Of a DNA stretch of 50,049 nucleotides, positions 12,745 to 21,400 are shown in pieces. The notes under the pieces were generated by a model that worked only from the letters and a program-made list of their open reading frames with translations, made no database searches and was not told the origin of the DNA. Source of the DNA: an uncultured Pelagibacteraceae bacterium. GTDB lineage: Bacteria; Pseudomonadota; Alphaproteobacteria; Pelagibacterales; Pelagibacteraceae. The stretch is taken from contig CABYCO010000006.1 in NCBI GenBank assembly GCA_902517495.1, positions 1 through 50,049 on the forward strand, given 5' to 3'. Positions within the stretch are counted from its first letter, which is position 1. Every line of letters begins with the position of its first letter. Position numbers and translations under genes: made by a program.

Positions 12745-13844
12745 TATTCTGCTTTTTCGATTTCCTCAGCTTTTGCTTCTACCAACCTTACCACTTTAGA
12801 AATCATCTCATCACTTGAAATTTTTTCAGTTTCAATTCCATTTAAATAAAGCATATTGTTACCTTTTCCTCCTCCTGTTACGCCTATATCAGTTTGTGCT
12901 GCCTCGCCTGGTCCATTAACTACACATCCAATGATAGACAAAGAAATGGGAGTTTTTATATGAGATAATCTATCTTCTAATTTTTTAACTGTTTCGATAA
13001 CATTAAATGCTTGTCTAGCACAAGATGGACAAGAAATAATTTTTACACCTCTGTTTCGTAAGTTTAATGATTTAAGTATTTCACTTCCAACTTTTATTTC
13101 CTCTACTGGATCATCAGATAAAGAAACTCTTATAGTATCTCCAATACCACTCATAAGAAGTGATCCAAAACCAATTGATGATTTTATACTACCAGGAAGA
13201 AAGGATCCTGCCTCGGTGATACCAAGATGCAAAGGATAATCGCTAATTTTAGAAAGTTGTCTGTAGGCTTCAATAGATAGAAAAACATCTGAAGATTTAA
13301 CACTTACCTTAAATTTAAAAAAATCTAAATCCTCAACAATATTAATATTTCTTAATGCACTCTCAACTAAAGCTTCAGGACAAGGTTCTTTATATTTCTC
13401 CAATAAGTCTTTTTCTAAAGAACCTGCGTTAACACCAATTCTTATTGAACAATTATTATCTTTTGCAGCTGTTATTACCTCTTTGATTTTATCTTTATCC
13501 CCTATATTTCCAGGATTGATTCTAAGACATGCTGCTCCACTTTCAGCTGCCTCTATTGCTCTTTTGTAATGGAAATGTATATCAGCAACTACTGGTATAG
13601 AAGTATTTTTAATTATATCTTTAAGGGCCTTTGTTGAATCTTTGTCTGGACATGATACCCTCACAATATCAGCTCCCGCTTCTTCAATTTGTTTAATTTG
13701 ATTTACAGTTTCCTTTACATCTTTAGTTAAAGTATTTGTCATTGATTGAACAGAAATTGGATTGTCTCCTCCAACTTTTATATGTCCAACATTAATTTCT
13801 TTTGTTTTTCTTCTTTTAATTTCTCTAAATGGTCTAATATTCAT
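12744..13844 (-). CDS. ispG: 4-hydroxy-3-methylbut-2-enyl diphosphate synthase
   Basis: IspG (GcpE) converts MEcPP to HMBPP in the non-mevalonate isoprenoid pathway, using a 4Fe-4S cluster. The 366-residue sequence has the N-terminal TIM-barrel start ([15 protein letters not shown]) and the C-terminal cluster region with C272 and C275 in CPSC, C307 in [10 protein letters not shown], and E314 as fourth ligand. Length is that of the short bacterial form without an insert domain. It lies in a tight minus-strand operon lysC-ispG-prfA-prmC-DUF4167 with gaps of 0-3 nt. Confidence 0.97.
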   Translation of the reverse strand: MNIRPFREIKRRKTKEINVGHIKVGGDNPISVQSMTNTLTKDVKETVNQIKQIEEAGADIVRVSCPDKDSTKALKDIIKNTSIPVVADIHFHYKRAIEAAESGAACLRINPGNIGDKDKIKEVITAAKDNNCSIRIGVNAGSLEKDLLEKYKEPCPEALVESALRNINIVEDLDFFKFKVSVKSSDVFLSIEAYRQLSKISDYPLHLGITEAGSFLPGSIKSSIGFGSLLMSGIGDTIRVSLSDDPVEEIKVGSEILKSLNLRNRGVKIISCPSCARQAFNVIETVKKLEDRLSHIKTPISLSIIGCVVNGPGEAAQTDIGVTGGGKGNNMLYLNGIETEKISSDEMISKVVRLVEAKAEEIEKAE

Positions 13845-13847
13845 AAA

Positions 13848-15059
13848 TTATTTATTTAATTTAAATTCTTTATGCAGAGAAGATATTGCTTTTCTTACAT
13901 TTTTTTTATCTATTAACACAGAAATTTTAATTTCTGAGGTAGATATTACTTGAATATTTATTTTTTGCTTAGCAAGTGACTGGAACATTCTATAAGTAAC
14001 TCCTGGGGTAGTGACCATTCCAACTCCAATTATTGAAACTTTTGAAACATTCTTATCAAATATCAAATCTCGAAAGTTAATTTTTTTATTTTGCAAAATA
14101 ATTTTTTTTGTTTTGCTTAAATCATCTGATTTTATTGTGAAAGTTAAATCAGTTTCTTTTCCATTAGCAGAAATATTTTGTACTACCATATCTACATTAA
14201 TAGAATTTTCAGATAGAGGTTTAAAAATAGAGGCTGCAATACCTGGTTTATCTCTTACACCTAAAAGAGTGACTTTAGCATCATTAGCTGTATTTGAAAT
14301 ACCAGTTATAATCTTATTATTTATTATATTTTTTCTTTTCGTGATTAAAGTACCTTCATTATTTGTAAAGGAAGATCTCACCTCTATATCTACCCTATTC
14401 AACCGTGCATCTTGAATTGAATGAGGTTGCATAACTTTAGCTCCTAGTGAAGCCATTTCTAGCATTTCTTCATAGGATATAACTTTTATTTTTTTAGCTA
14501 ACTTAAGTTTATTTGGATCTGTAGAATAAACACCATCAACGTCTGTAAATATTATACATTTTTCAGCATTGAAAAACTTTGCAAACATAATTGCACTTGC
14601 ATCTGTGCCGCCTCTGCCAATAGTAGTTATTCTGTTTTTATTATTAATACCTTGAAACCCTGTAACTATAGGAATCCCCCCTTTTTTTAAATAACTTGTG
14701 ATTTGACTCTTGTTAATTTTATTAATTCTTGAAAATTTATACTTTCCATCAGTAATGATTGGAATTTGCCATGACATCCATGATCTTGAATTGAAACCTT
14801 TATTAATTAATTCTCCTGAAATTAGAGCACAGGATACTTGTTCTCCCGATGAAACTAAAACATCATATTCTGAGTCTGAAAAATTTTCACTAATTTTTTT
14901 GGATAAATTGATTAAATTATTTGTCACACCGCTCATTGCAGAAGAAAGTACAATTACATTGTATTTTTTTTTATATTTAGCAATAATCTTTGCAACTTTT
15001 TTAATTCTATCAGTTGTACCAACTGAAGTACCTCCAAATTTTAATACAATTATTTTCAT
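13848..15059 (-). CDS. lysC: Aspartate kinase
   Basis: Phosphorylates aspartate in the first step of lysine, threonine and methionine synthesis. The 403-residue protein starts with KFGGTSVG (residues 7-14), has the TIGRGGTDASA nucleotide/aspartate-binding motif, and ends with two ACT domains (DVDGVYSTDPNK precedes the linker; GVRDKPGIA and GVGMVTTPGVT mark the ACT units), so allosteric feedback by amino acids is expected. It is the first gene of the lysC-ispG-prfA-prmC operon and is divergent from ubiG across 69 nt. Confidence 0.95.
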   Translation of the reverse strand: MKIIVLKFGGTSVGTTDRIKKVAKIIAKYKKKYNVIVLSSAMSGVTNNLINLSKKISENFSDSEYDVLVSSGEQVSCALISGELINKGFNSRSWMSWQIPIITDGKYKFSRINKINKSQITSYLKKGGIPIVTGFQGINNKNRITTIGRGGTDASAIMFAKFFNAEKCIIFTDVDGVYSTDPNKLKLAKKIKVISYEEMLEMASLGAKVMQPHSIQDARLNRVDIEVRSSFTNNEGTLITKRKNIINNKIITGISNTANDAKVTLLGVRDKPGIAASIFKPLSENSINVDMVVQNISANGKETDLTFTIKSDDLSKTKKIILQNKKINFRDLIFDKNVSKVSIIGVGMVTTPGVTYRMFQSLAKQKINIQVISTSEIKISVLIDKKNVRKAISSLHKEFKLNK

Positions 15060-15093
15060 TGATAATTTTTTTTAATATAAATTAAAATATATT

Positions 15094-15122
15094 GATAAAA
15101 TACATCTTGATTGTAATGTCAA
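15094..15122 (-). promoter_or_regulatory. Candidate lysC operon promoter
   Basis: A perfect -35 hexamer TTGACA (complement of 15117-15122) is followed after 17 bp by TTTATC (complement of 15094-15099), a weak -10. It lies in the 69-nt lysC/ubiG divergent gap. Confidence 0.35.
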
Positions 15123-15128
15123 TAAACA

Positions 15129-15857
15129 ATGAAAAATAACACAATAAATAAAAAAGAAATAGAAAAATTTTCAAAAATAGCTGAGGAATGGTGGGATCCT
15201 AATGGAAAATTTAAGCCATTACATAAATTTAACCCTATCAGAATCAAATATATAAGAGATACAATTTTATCTGAATTTAAAATTAAAAAGGAGCATGAAC
15301 CTTTTAAAGGCTTAAGCATTCTAGATATTGGATGCGGTGGTGGATTACTTTCAGAACCTATGGCAAAGCTTGGAGGAGATGTTGTTGGTATAGATGCTTC
15401 TAATAAAAATATACAGGTAGCTAAATATCATTTAAAAAAAAGTAAACTTAAAATCAAATATTATAATTCTTCCCCTGAAAATTTAAAAATTAAAAAAAGA
15501 TTTGATATAATTTTGAATATGGAAATTATTGAACATGTTGAAGATGTAGATTTTTTTATTAAAGAAAGTTCAAAATTTTTAAAAAAATCAGGTGTGATGT
15601 TCATAGCTACCTTGAACAAAACTCTTAAATCTTACTTATTTGCAATTGTTGGAGCTGAGTATATATTAAGGTGGTTGCCAATAGGTACTCATGATTGGGA
15701 AAAATTTGTTAAACCTGAATATTTAACAGATGTTTGTAAAAAAAATTCTTTAAAATTAAAAAAAATTGATGGAATGACTTTTAACCCTATCTTAAATAAA
15801 TGGTCTGTAACATCTGATAAGTCTGTAAATTATATTTCAGAATTTAAAAAAGTTTAA
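15129..15857 (+). CDS. ubiG: Ubiquinone biosynthesis O-methyltransferase UbiG
   Basis: Carries out the two O-methylations of ubiquinone synthesis with SAM at the inner membrane surface. The 242-residue protein begins with the UbiG signature around AEEWWDPNGKFKPLHKFNP, followed by motif I LDIGCGGGLLSEPMA, MEIIEHVED (motif II/post I) and the LRWLPIGTHDWEKF segment seen in UbiG but not other methyltransferases. It is divergent from lysC and its last 4 nt overlap the convergent DUF1178 gene. Confidence 0.96.
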   Translation: MKNNTINKKEIEKFSKIAEEWWDPNGKFKPLHKFNPIRIKYIRDTILSEFKIKKEHEPFKGLSILDIGCGGGLLSEPMAKLGGDVVGIDASNKNIQVAKYHLKKSKLKIKYYNSSPENLKIKKRFDIILNMEIIEHVEDVDFFIKESSKFLKKSGVMFIATLNKTLKSYLFAIVGAEYILRWLPIGTHDWEKFVKPEYLTDVCKKNSLKLKKIDGMTFNPILNKWSVTSDKSVNYISEFKKV

Positions 15858-16279
15858 TTTTTATCTTCTTCAATCCATGGAATAATATCAGTTTCTATCC
15901 CTTCTTCTCTCAATTCCTTAATATCTTTAATAGAAGCACTACCATAAATACCTTTTTTTGGTTTCTTTTTATCGTAATGAATTGATCTGGCTTTATAAGT
16001 AAAATTTTCTCCAACATATTCAAAATTATCTTTTACAAATTTTTTGTAATCGGTAAGTTTTTTTCGAACATCTTTGTATTTTTTTATTTCTTTTAAATTT
16101 TCTTTTTTCTTGGTGTTCAATAAATTAGGAGACATCAAGGACTTTTCAACATTTATAGACTCGCAGGATTGACAATTTAAAAGTTTTAATTTGAGCAACC
16201 TATCGTACTCATTAGATGCACTAAACCAGCTTTCAAATTCTTGCTTACAATCTTTACATTTTAACAAATATTTTATCAT
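15854..16279 (-). CDS. DUF1178 family protein
   Basis: A 141-residue protein that opens with two CxxC pairs (C8/C11 and C36/C39), giving a zinc-ribbon-like N terminus, followed by ESWFSASNEYDRL and the LMSPN segment typical of DUF1178, and a C-terminal region ending in an acidic IPWIEEDKN tail. The family is common in alphaproteobacteria and has no proven function. It is convergent with ubiG (4-nt overlap) and lies 40 nt downstream of the argJ start region's operon partner on the same strand (argJ ends at 16320 just upstream in transcription order after it). Confidence 0.85.
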   Translation of the reverse strand: MIKYLLKCKDCKQEFESWFSASNEYDRLLKLKLLNCQSCESINVEKSLMSPNLLNTKKKENLKEIKKYKDVRKKLTDYKKFVKDNFEYVGENFTYKARSIHYDKKKPKKGIYGSASIKDIKELREEGIETDIIPWIEEDKN

Positions 16280-16319
16280 ATTTATTATTTAAATATTAAC
16301 CTATGAAATTTCAATACAG

Positions 16320-17621
16320 TTAAGTCCTATAATCAGCATTAATTTCAATATATTTTTTTGTTAAATCCATAGTGTACGATTGAAATTTTTTAACTCCCTG
16401 ACCAATATCAACTTCTATTTCAATTGATTGGCCTTTCATGTATTCCATAACTTTTTCTTCATCATATGATTTGTATAAAGATCCCTTATGAAAAATTTTA
16501 TAAGTCCCAAATGAAATAGATAATTTTTGTTCATTAATTTTTGGGTCACTGTTTCCAATTGCCATAGCTATTCTTCCCCAGTTTGGATCTTCACCTGCAA
16601 TTGCTGTCTTAACTAATAATGAGTTTGCTATTTTAAAAGATATATTTTTTGCATCCTTTTCTGTTTTACAATTTATACAATTAATAGAAATAAATTTAGA
16701 AGCTCCCTCTCCATCAGAAACAACTTGCTTCGCTAAATTCAATAAAACGTCATGAACTGCCTTGTTAAATTTTTTGAGTCTACTATCACTATATTTTTTA
16801 ATTTCTGAGTGATTAACTGTGCAAGTTGAAAATATAGAAACCATATCATTTGTACTTGTGTCACCATCACATGAAATTGCATTGAATGTTGTCTTTATAT
16901 TATTTTTTAAGACATCATTTAAAACTGATGAGGATAAATTTGCATCAGTAAATATATAACCCAATGTAGTTGCCATATTTGGATAAATCATGCCTGAGCC
17001 TTTTGCAATTCCATAAATTTTTATTGTTGATGAGCCAATTTTTGTTTCGGCCATTGATACTTTGGGTTTTAAATCTGTTGTGATTATGCCCATTGAAGCT
17101 TTCATCCAGATTAATTTATTTTGTGTATATTTTATTTTTTCAACTAATTCTGGTAATGAAGTTTTAATTTTTTCTAATGGAAATTTCTCTCCTATAGTAC
17201 CTGTGCAACCAAAAAGTATTTCTTTTGAAGAAATTTGTTTCGGAGCATCTTCATCTCTTTTCTGTATTTCAGTTAATTTAGAGGATAAGTCTAAAGAAAT
17301 TTTCCTCAATGCATCATAGCCATCTGGACCTGTTAATGCATTAGCATTTCTAGTGTTAACTAATAATGCAAATATTTTTTTTGCTTTAATTTTTTTATTC
17401 CATTTTAGATTTTCTGATATTAACTTTGATTGAGTATATACAGAGGCATAATTTGCACCATTTCTAAAATAAAATAAAACCAAATCATCTCTCTTAAACT
17501 TGTATAAGCCAGCACTGACTGCAGAAATTGAAACTCCATCGATATGATCTAAATCCTGAAAATCAACAATTTTAGAGCTTTGACTGCTAGTTTTAATAAA
17601 ATTGTTTATGTTAAATTTCAT
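16320..17621 (-). CDS. argJ: Bifunctional glutamate N-acetyltransferase / amino-acid acetyltransferase ArgJ
   Basis: ArgJ transfers acetyl from N-acetylornithine to glutamate, recycling the acetyl group in arginine synthesis. The 433-residue precursor has the self-cleavage site in KGSGMIYPNMATTL; the nucleophile would be T218 of A217-T218, where the usual ATML reads ATTL. Downstream are DGDTSTND and TAIAGEDPNWGRI, both strongly conserved. Cleavage would give alpha and beta chains. It is divergent from secA across 58 nt. argF and argD, for later arginine steps, are 11-14 kb away in the window. Confidence 0.95.
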   Translation of the reverse strand: MKFNINNFIKTSSQSSKIVDFQDLDHIDGVSISAVSAGLYKFKRDDLVLFYFRNGANYASVYTQSKLISENLKWNKKIKAKKIFALLVNTRNANALTGPDGYDALRKISLDLSSKLTEIQKRDEDAPKQISSKEILFGCTGTIGEKFPLEKIKTSLPELVEKIKYTQNKLIWMKASMGIITTDLKPKVSMAETKIGSSTIKIYGIAKGSGMIYPNMATTLGYIFTDANLSSSVLNDVLKNNIKTTFNAISCDGDTSTNDMVSIFSTCTVNHSEIKKYSDSRLKKFNKAVHDVLLNLAKQVVSDGEGASKFISINCINCKTEKDAKNISFKIANSLLVKTAIAGEDPNWGRIAMAIGNSDPKINEQKLSISFGTYKIFHKGSLYKSYDEEKVMEYMKGQSIEIEVDIGQGVKKFQSYTMDLTKKYIEINADYRT

Positions 17622-17679
17622 GATATTTAAAATAATTAATTAATTACTATATATTTCTAATATTTAATTTTATATCAAA

Positions 17680-20202
17680 ATGTTCAACCCACTTAATATA
17701 TTTTCAAAGCTTATTAAAAGCGGAAATGAAAAAGAACTAGGCCGAATTCAACAAATAGTCAATAAAGTTAATCTTTTAGAAAAAGATTTAGAAAATTTAT
17801 CTGATGAAATGTTCCCAAAAAAAACCGAAAAACTAATTGAAGATATTAAAAATGGTAAAAGTTTAAATGACGTTTTGCCTGAAGCTTTCTCAATGGTTAG
17901 GGAAGCCTCTAAAAGAATTAGAAATGAAAGACACTTTGATGTTCAACTAATTGGTGGTGTTGTAATCCATGAGAATAAAATTGCGGAAATGAAAACTGGA
18001 GAAGGTAAAACATTAACCATAGCTCTTGCTGCTTTCCTTAATGCTCTAGAAAAAAAAGGTGTACATATAGTAACTGTAAATGATTATTTAGCTAAGAGAG
18101 ATAGTGAAAATATGGGTAAGATTTACGAGTTTTTAGGTTTAACTTGTGGATATATTAATACTGGGCAAGATGATCTGGAGAGAAAAGAAAATTATTCAAA
18201 AGATATAACTTATTCTACTAATAGTGAATTAGGCTTCGATTATTTAAGAGATAATATGAAGTTTTCCAAAGAGACAATGGTTCAAAGAGAACATAATTAT
18301 GCGATTGTTGATGAAATCGATTCCTGCTTAATTGATGAAGCCAGAACACCTTTAATAATTTCAGGAGCAACTGAAGATAAAACTAATCAATATATAGCTG
18401 TTGATAAACTTGTGAAAAATTTAAAAAAAGAAGATTTTGAAATAGATGAAAAAGATAGAAATATTTTATTGACTAATAAAGGTGTGGATAATGTTGAAAG
18501 TATATTTTCAAATGCTGGTATACTTAAAAATAAAAATTTTTACGATCCAGAAAACCTTCATATTGTTCACTTAGTAAATCAATCATTACGTGCCATACAT
18601 CTTTTTCAGAGTGGTAGAGACTATATTGTAAAAGATGGGCAAATAATAATAATTGATGAACAAACAGGTAGACAATTACCTGGAAGAAGGTTTGGTGATG
18701 GTCTTCATCAAAGTCTCGAGGCAAAAGAAAATTTAACAATTAATGCTGAAAATCAAACTTTAGCATCAATTACCTATCAAAATTTCTTCAAGCTTTATAA
18801 AAAAATAGCTGGATGTACTGGTACCGCATTAACAGAGTCAGAGGAGTTTTTTGAAATTTATAATCTACCAGTAGTATCAATTCCTACTAATAAGCAGATG
18901 ATCAGAAAAGATTCGAACGATCAAATATTTAGGACTAGTAAAGAAAAAGATGAAGCAATAATTAGTAAGATTGTTGAATGTAATGCTAAAGGACAGCCAT
19001 TATTAGTTTTTACTTCAAGTATAAATAAATCTGAACACTTCTCAAATCTATTAGATAAAAAAAATATTAAACACACAGTCTTAAATGCAAAAAATCACCA
19101 AAGAGAAGCTGAAATTATTGCAGATGCTGGAAATAAAAATTCAATAATTATCACGACAAGTATTTCAGGAAGAGGAGTAGATATCAAATTGGGAGGCCAA
19201 GATGAAAGTAATAAAGCTGAAATAAAAAAATTGGGAGGGTTGTTTGTCATTGGTACAGAAAGAATGGAAAGTAGGAGAGTAGATAATCAAGCGAGAGGAA
19301 GATCAGGCAGACAAGGTGATGAAGGTAGTTCCATATTCTATGTAAGTTTAGAGGACGATTTGATGAGAATATTTGGGTCTGAGTCTATGAATAATATACT
19401 TGAAAAACTTGGACTTAAAGATGGAGAAAGTATAGACCATCCTTGGATAAATAAAGCATTAGAAAGAGCACAACAAAAAGTTGAGGCAAGAAATTTTGAT
19501 ATTAGAAAAACTCTTTTGAAGTTTGACAATGTTTTAAACGATCAAAGGCAAGTAATATTTTCACAGAGAAATGAAGTAATAGAAAATAAAGATTCTAAGC
19601 AATATTCTGAAAATTTTCTAGATGAAATTGTTGATGATTTGAAACTTAAAAAAACAAAAAAGTTAGCCAACGCAGGATCAAATGAAATCCATATGCAATT
19701 AAAATCTTTATTCGGCAAATCATTTGAAGAAAGTGAAATTAATGAATTAATTAATCTAGAAAATAAGGCGTTTGAAGAAAAAATAAAAAATAAATTTAAC
19801 AGTTCAAGAGATGAGAGAATAAAAATGTTAAATGAAGAACAATATAATGAAATAGAAAAAAGAATATTTTTACAACTAATTGATCAAAATTGGAAATTAC
19901 ATATTCAATACTTAGAGCAATTAAGACAAGTTATTGGTTTAAGATCTTATGGACAAAGAGATCCTTTGGTAGAATATAAGAAAGAGGCATTTACACTTTT
20001 TGAAAATTTATTAAGTAAACTTAAGTATGATTTAATTACAATTTTGTTTAATTTAAAGCTCATTGAAAATAGCCAAGAAGAACAAAGCAATGAAAATTTA
20101 AGTAAAAAATTTGACGAACTTTCTACAAAAAAGATTGGAAGAAATGAACCCTGCCCTTGTAATTCTGGAAAGAAATATAAACATTGCCACGGAGCTTTAT
20201 AA
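17680..20202 (+). CDS. secA: Preprotein translocase ATPase SecA
   Basis: The motor ATPase that pushes unfolded preproteins through SecYEG. The 840-residue protein has Walker A in KTGEGKT (106-111), a VDEIDS Walker B region followed by [13 protein letters not shown], the [10 protein letters not shown] and [12 protein letters not shown] helicase motifs, and a C-terminal SEC-C zinc tail with CPC and HCH (last ~20 residues) that binds SecB or ribosomes. All key residues look normal. It stands alone on the plus strand between argJ and accA. Confidence 0.98.
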   Translation: MFNPLNIFSKLIKSGNEKELGRIQQIVNKVNLLEKDLENLSDEMFPKKTEKLIEDIKNGKSLNDVLPEAFSMVREASKRIRNERHFDVQLIGGVVIHENKIAEMKTGEGKTLTIALAAFLNALEKKGVHIVTVNDYLAKRDSENMGKIYEFLGLTCGYINTGQDDLERKENYSKDITYSTNSELGFDYLRDNMKFSKETMVQREHNYAIVDEIDSCLIDEARTPLIISGATEDKTNQYIAVDKLVKNLKKEDFEIDEKDRNILLTNKGVDNVESIFSNAGILKNKNFYDPENLHIVHLVNQSLRAIHLFQSGRDYIVKDGQIIIIDEQTGRQLPGRRFGDGLHQSLEAKENLTINAENQTLASITYQNFFKLYKKIAGCTGTALTESEEFFEIYNLPVVSIPTNKQMIRKDSNDQIFRTSKEKDEAIISKIVECNAKGQPLLVFTSSINKSEHFSNLLDKKNIKHTVLNAKNHQREAEIIADAGNKNSIIITTSISGRGVDIKLGGQDESNKAEIKKLGGLFVIGTERMESRRVDNQARGRSGRQGDEGSSIFYVSLEDDLMRIFGSESMNNILEKLGLKDGESIDHPWINKALERAQQKVEARNFDIRKTLLKFDNVLNDQRQVIFSQRNEVIENKDSKQYSENFLDEIVDDLKLKKTKKLANAGSNEIHMQLKSLFGKSFEESEINELINLENKAFEEKIKNKFNSSRDERIKMLNEEQYNEIEKRIFLQLIDQNWKLHIQYLEQLRQVIGLRSYGQRDPLVEYKKEAFTLFENLLSKLKYDLITILFNLKLIENSQEEQSNENLSKKFDELSTKKIGRNEPCPCNSGKKYKHCHGAL

Positions 20203-20252
20203 AAGAATGCTTAAAAATAATATTAATAAAATTGCTGCAGCTACGCCGTAAT

Positions 20253-20278
20253 AAACTTTAGAATTCTTTTTAAAGTTT
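20253..20278 (+). terminator. Weak candidate terminator after secA
   Basis: An 8-bp inverted repeat (20253-20260 with 20271-20278, loop of 10) is followed by a short T run. It is all A-T except one pair and it covers the accA stop codon, so it is only a weak candidate. Confidence 0.25.
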
Positions 20279-21304
20279 TTGATTAATATTTTCTAATATA
20301 CTTGCCTTCATAGATAGATCATTTCCATCTTCTGATTGTGTTGTAAATCCTTTATTTCTTCCAATTGACAAAAATTTATTTTTTCTATGAGTAAGAATTT
20401 CATCTTTATCCATTGTCTCAAAAAAATCTAAATTTTTCTTTAATGATTCTCGTACATTATCCAATATTAGATCTTTATCTCGATGAGCACCTCCAACTGG
20501 CTCTGGAATTATTTCATCAATTATATTTAATTTTAAAAGATCACTGGATGACATTTTCATTGCAGTTGCAGCTTCTAAAGTTTTTTTTGGGTCTCTCCAT
20601 AAAATAGTGGCACATCCTTCTGGGGAAATTACAGAGTATATTGCGTTTTGAAGCATAATTACTTTATTAGATGATGCTAAAGCTATTGCTCCTCCAGATC
20701 CGCCCTCTCCAATTATTATCGCAATGGTAGGGACTGTTAACTTCATAGAGCATTCAATAGATTTTGCTATTGCTTCAGCTTGACCTCTTTCCTCTGCACC
20801 AACTCCCGGGTATGCTCCTGGAGTATCTACAATAGAAATAATTGGAATTTTAAACTTGTTAGCTAACTCCATAAGTCTAATTGTTTTTCTGTAACCCTCT
20901 GGTCTCATCATTCCAAAATTGTGATCTATTCTTTTATTAAGATCTGATCCCTTTTCCTGACCAATTACTAAAACAGATTTGCCGTCAAATTTTGCAAAAC
21001 CAGCTATAACAGCTTTGTCCTCACCATAATATCTATCTCCAGAAAGTTGGATAAAATCATCAAAAAGATTTTCGACAAAAAATTTTGCTTTAGGTCTATC
21101 TTCATGACGAGCAACTAATGCTGTCTGCCATGGATCTAGATTAGAATAAATTTTCTCTAACTTTTCATTTATTTCTTCTTCAACTTTGCTTATTCTTGAA
21201 GTGTCAACTTCAGATAAACCTTCCTGATTATAGGGGTCTTTTAGTTTATCTAATTCCTCCTCAAGATTTTTAATATCTGTCTCAAAATTTAGGTAATTTT
21301 TCAT
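20270..21304 (-). CDS. accA: Acetyl-CoA carboxylase carboxyltransferase subunit alpha
   Basis: With AccD it transfers carboxyl from carboxybiotin to acetyl-CoA, the committed step of fatty-acid synthesis. The 344-residue protein has the AccA pattern: an N-terminal helical part (LNFETDIKNLEEELDKL), DPWQTALVARHEDRP, the IDTPGAYPG motif and the oxyanion-hole segment GEGGSGGAIAL, then SPEGCATILWRDP. The motifs are canonical, unlike those of the AccD encoded at 43.7 kb. It is single-gene, convergent with secA and divergent from glcB. Confidence 0.96.
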   Translation of the reverse strand: MKNYLNFETDIKNLEEELDKLKDPYNQEGLSEVDTSRISKVEEEINEKLEKIYSNLDPWQTALVARHEDRPKAKFFVENLFDDFIQLSGDRYYGEDKAVIAGFAKFDGKSVLVIGQEKGSDLNKRIDHNFGMMRPEGYRKTIRLMELANKFKIPIISIVDTPGAYPGVGAEERGQAEAIAKSIECSMKLTVPTIAIIIGEGGSGGAIALASSNKVIMLQNAIYSVISPEGCATILWRDPKKTLEAATAMKMSSSDLLKLNIIDEIIPEPVGGAHRDKDLILDNVRESLKKNLDFFETMDKDEILTHRKNKFLSIGRNKGFTTQSEDGNDLSMKASILENINQKL

Positions 21305-21333
21305 TTAAAGTATGTATTATAAACAAAAAAGGC

Positions 21334-21384
21334 AATAAATTGTTAAAATAAGTAATTTTGATTGCGCAAAAATGACAATTTATT
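21334..21384. repeat. Inverted repeat in the accA-glcB divergent gap
   Basis: A perfect 10-bp inverted repeat, AATAAATTGT (21334-21343) and ACAATTTATT (21375-21384), with centres 41 bp apart; the right arm overlaps the predicted glcB -10. A smaller nested pair AAAAT/ATTTT lies at 21345-21359. It could be a two-site operator or chance in AT-rich DNA. Confidence 0.45.
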
Positions 21385-21386
21385 AT
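21358..21386 (+). promoter_or_regulatory. Candidate glcB promoter
   Basis: TTGATT (21358-21363), 17 bp, TATTAT (21381-21386), with a predicted start near 21393, only about 8 nt before the glcB ATG. The transcript would be nearly leaderless. Confidence 0.5.
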
Positions 21387-21400
21387 AAGATTTTCAATTT

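Noticed and set aside
20207..20251. 14-codon ORF between secA and accA
   Set aside because: Too short, no context or motif to support it.
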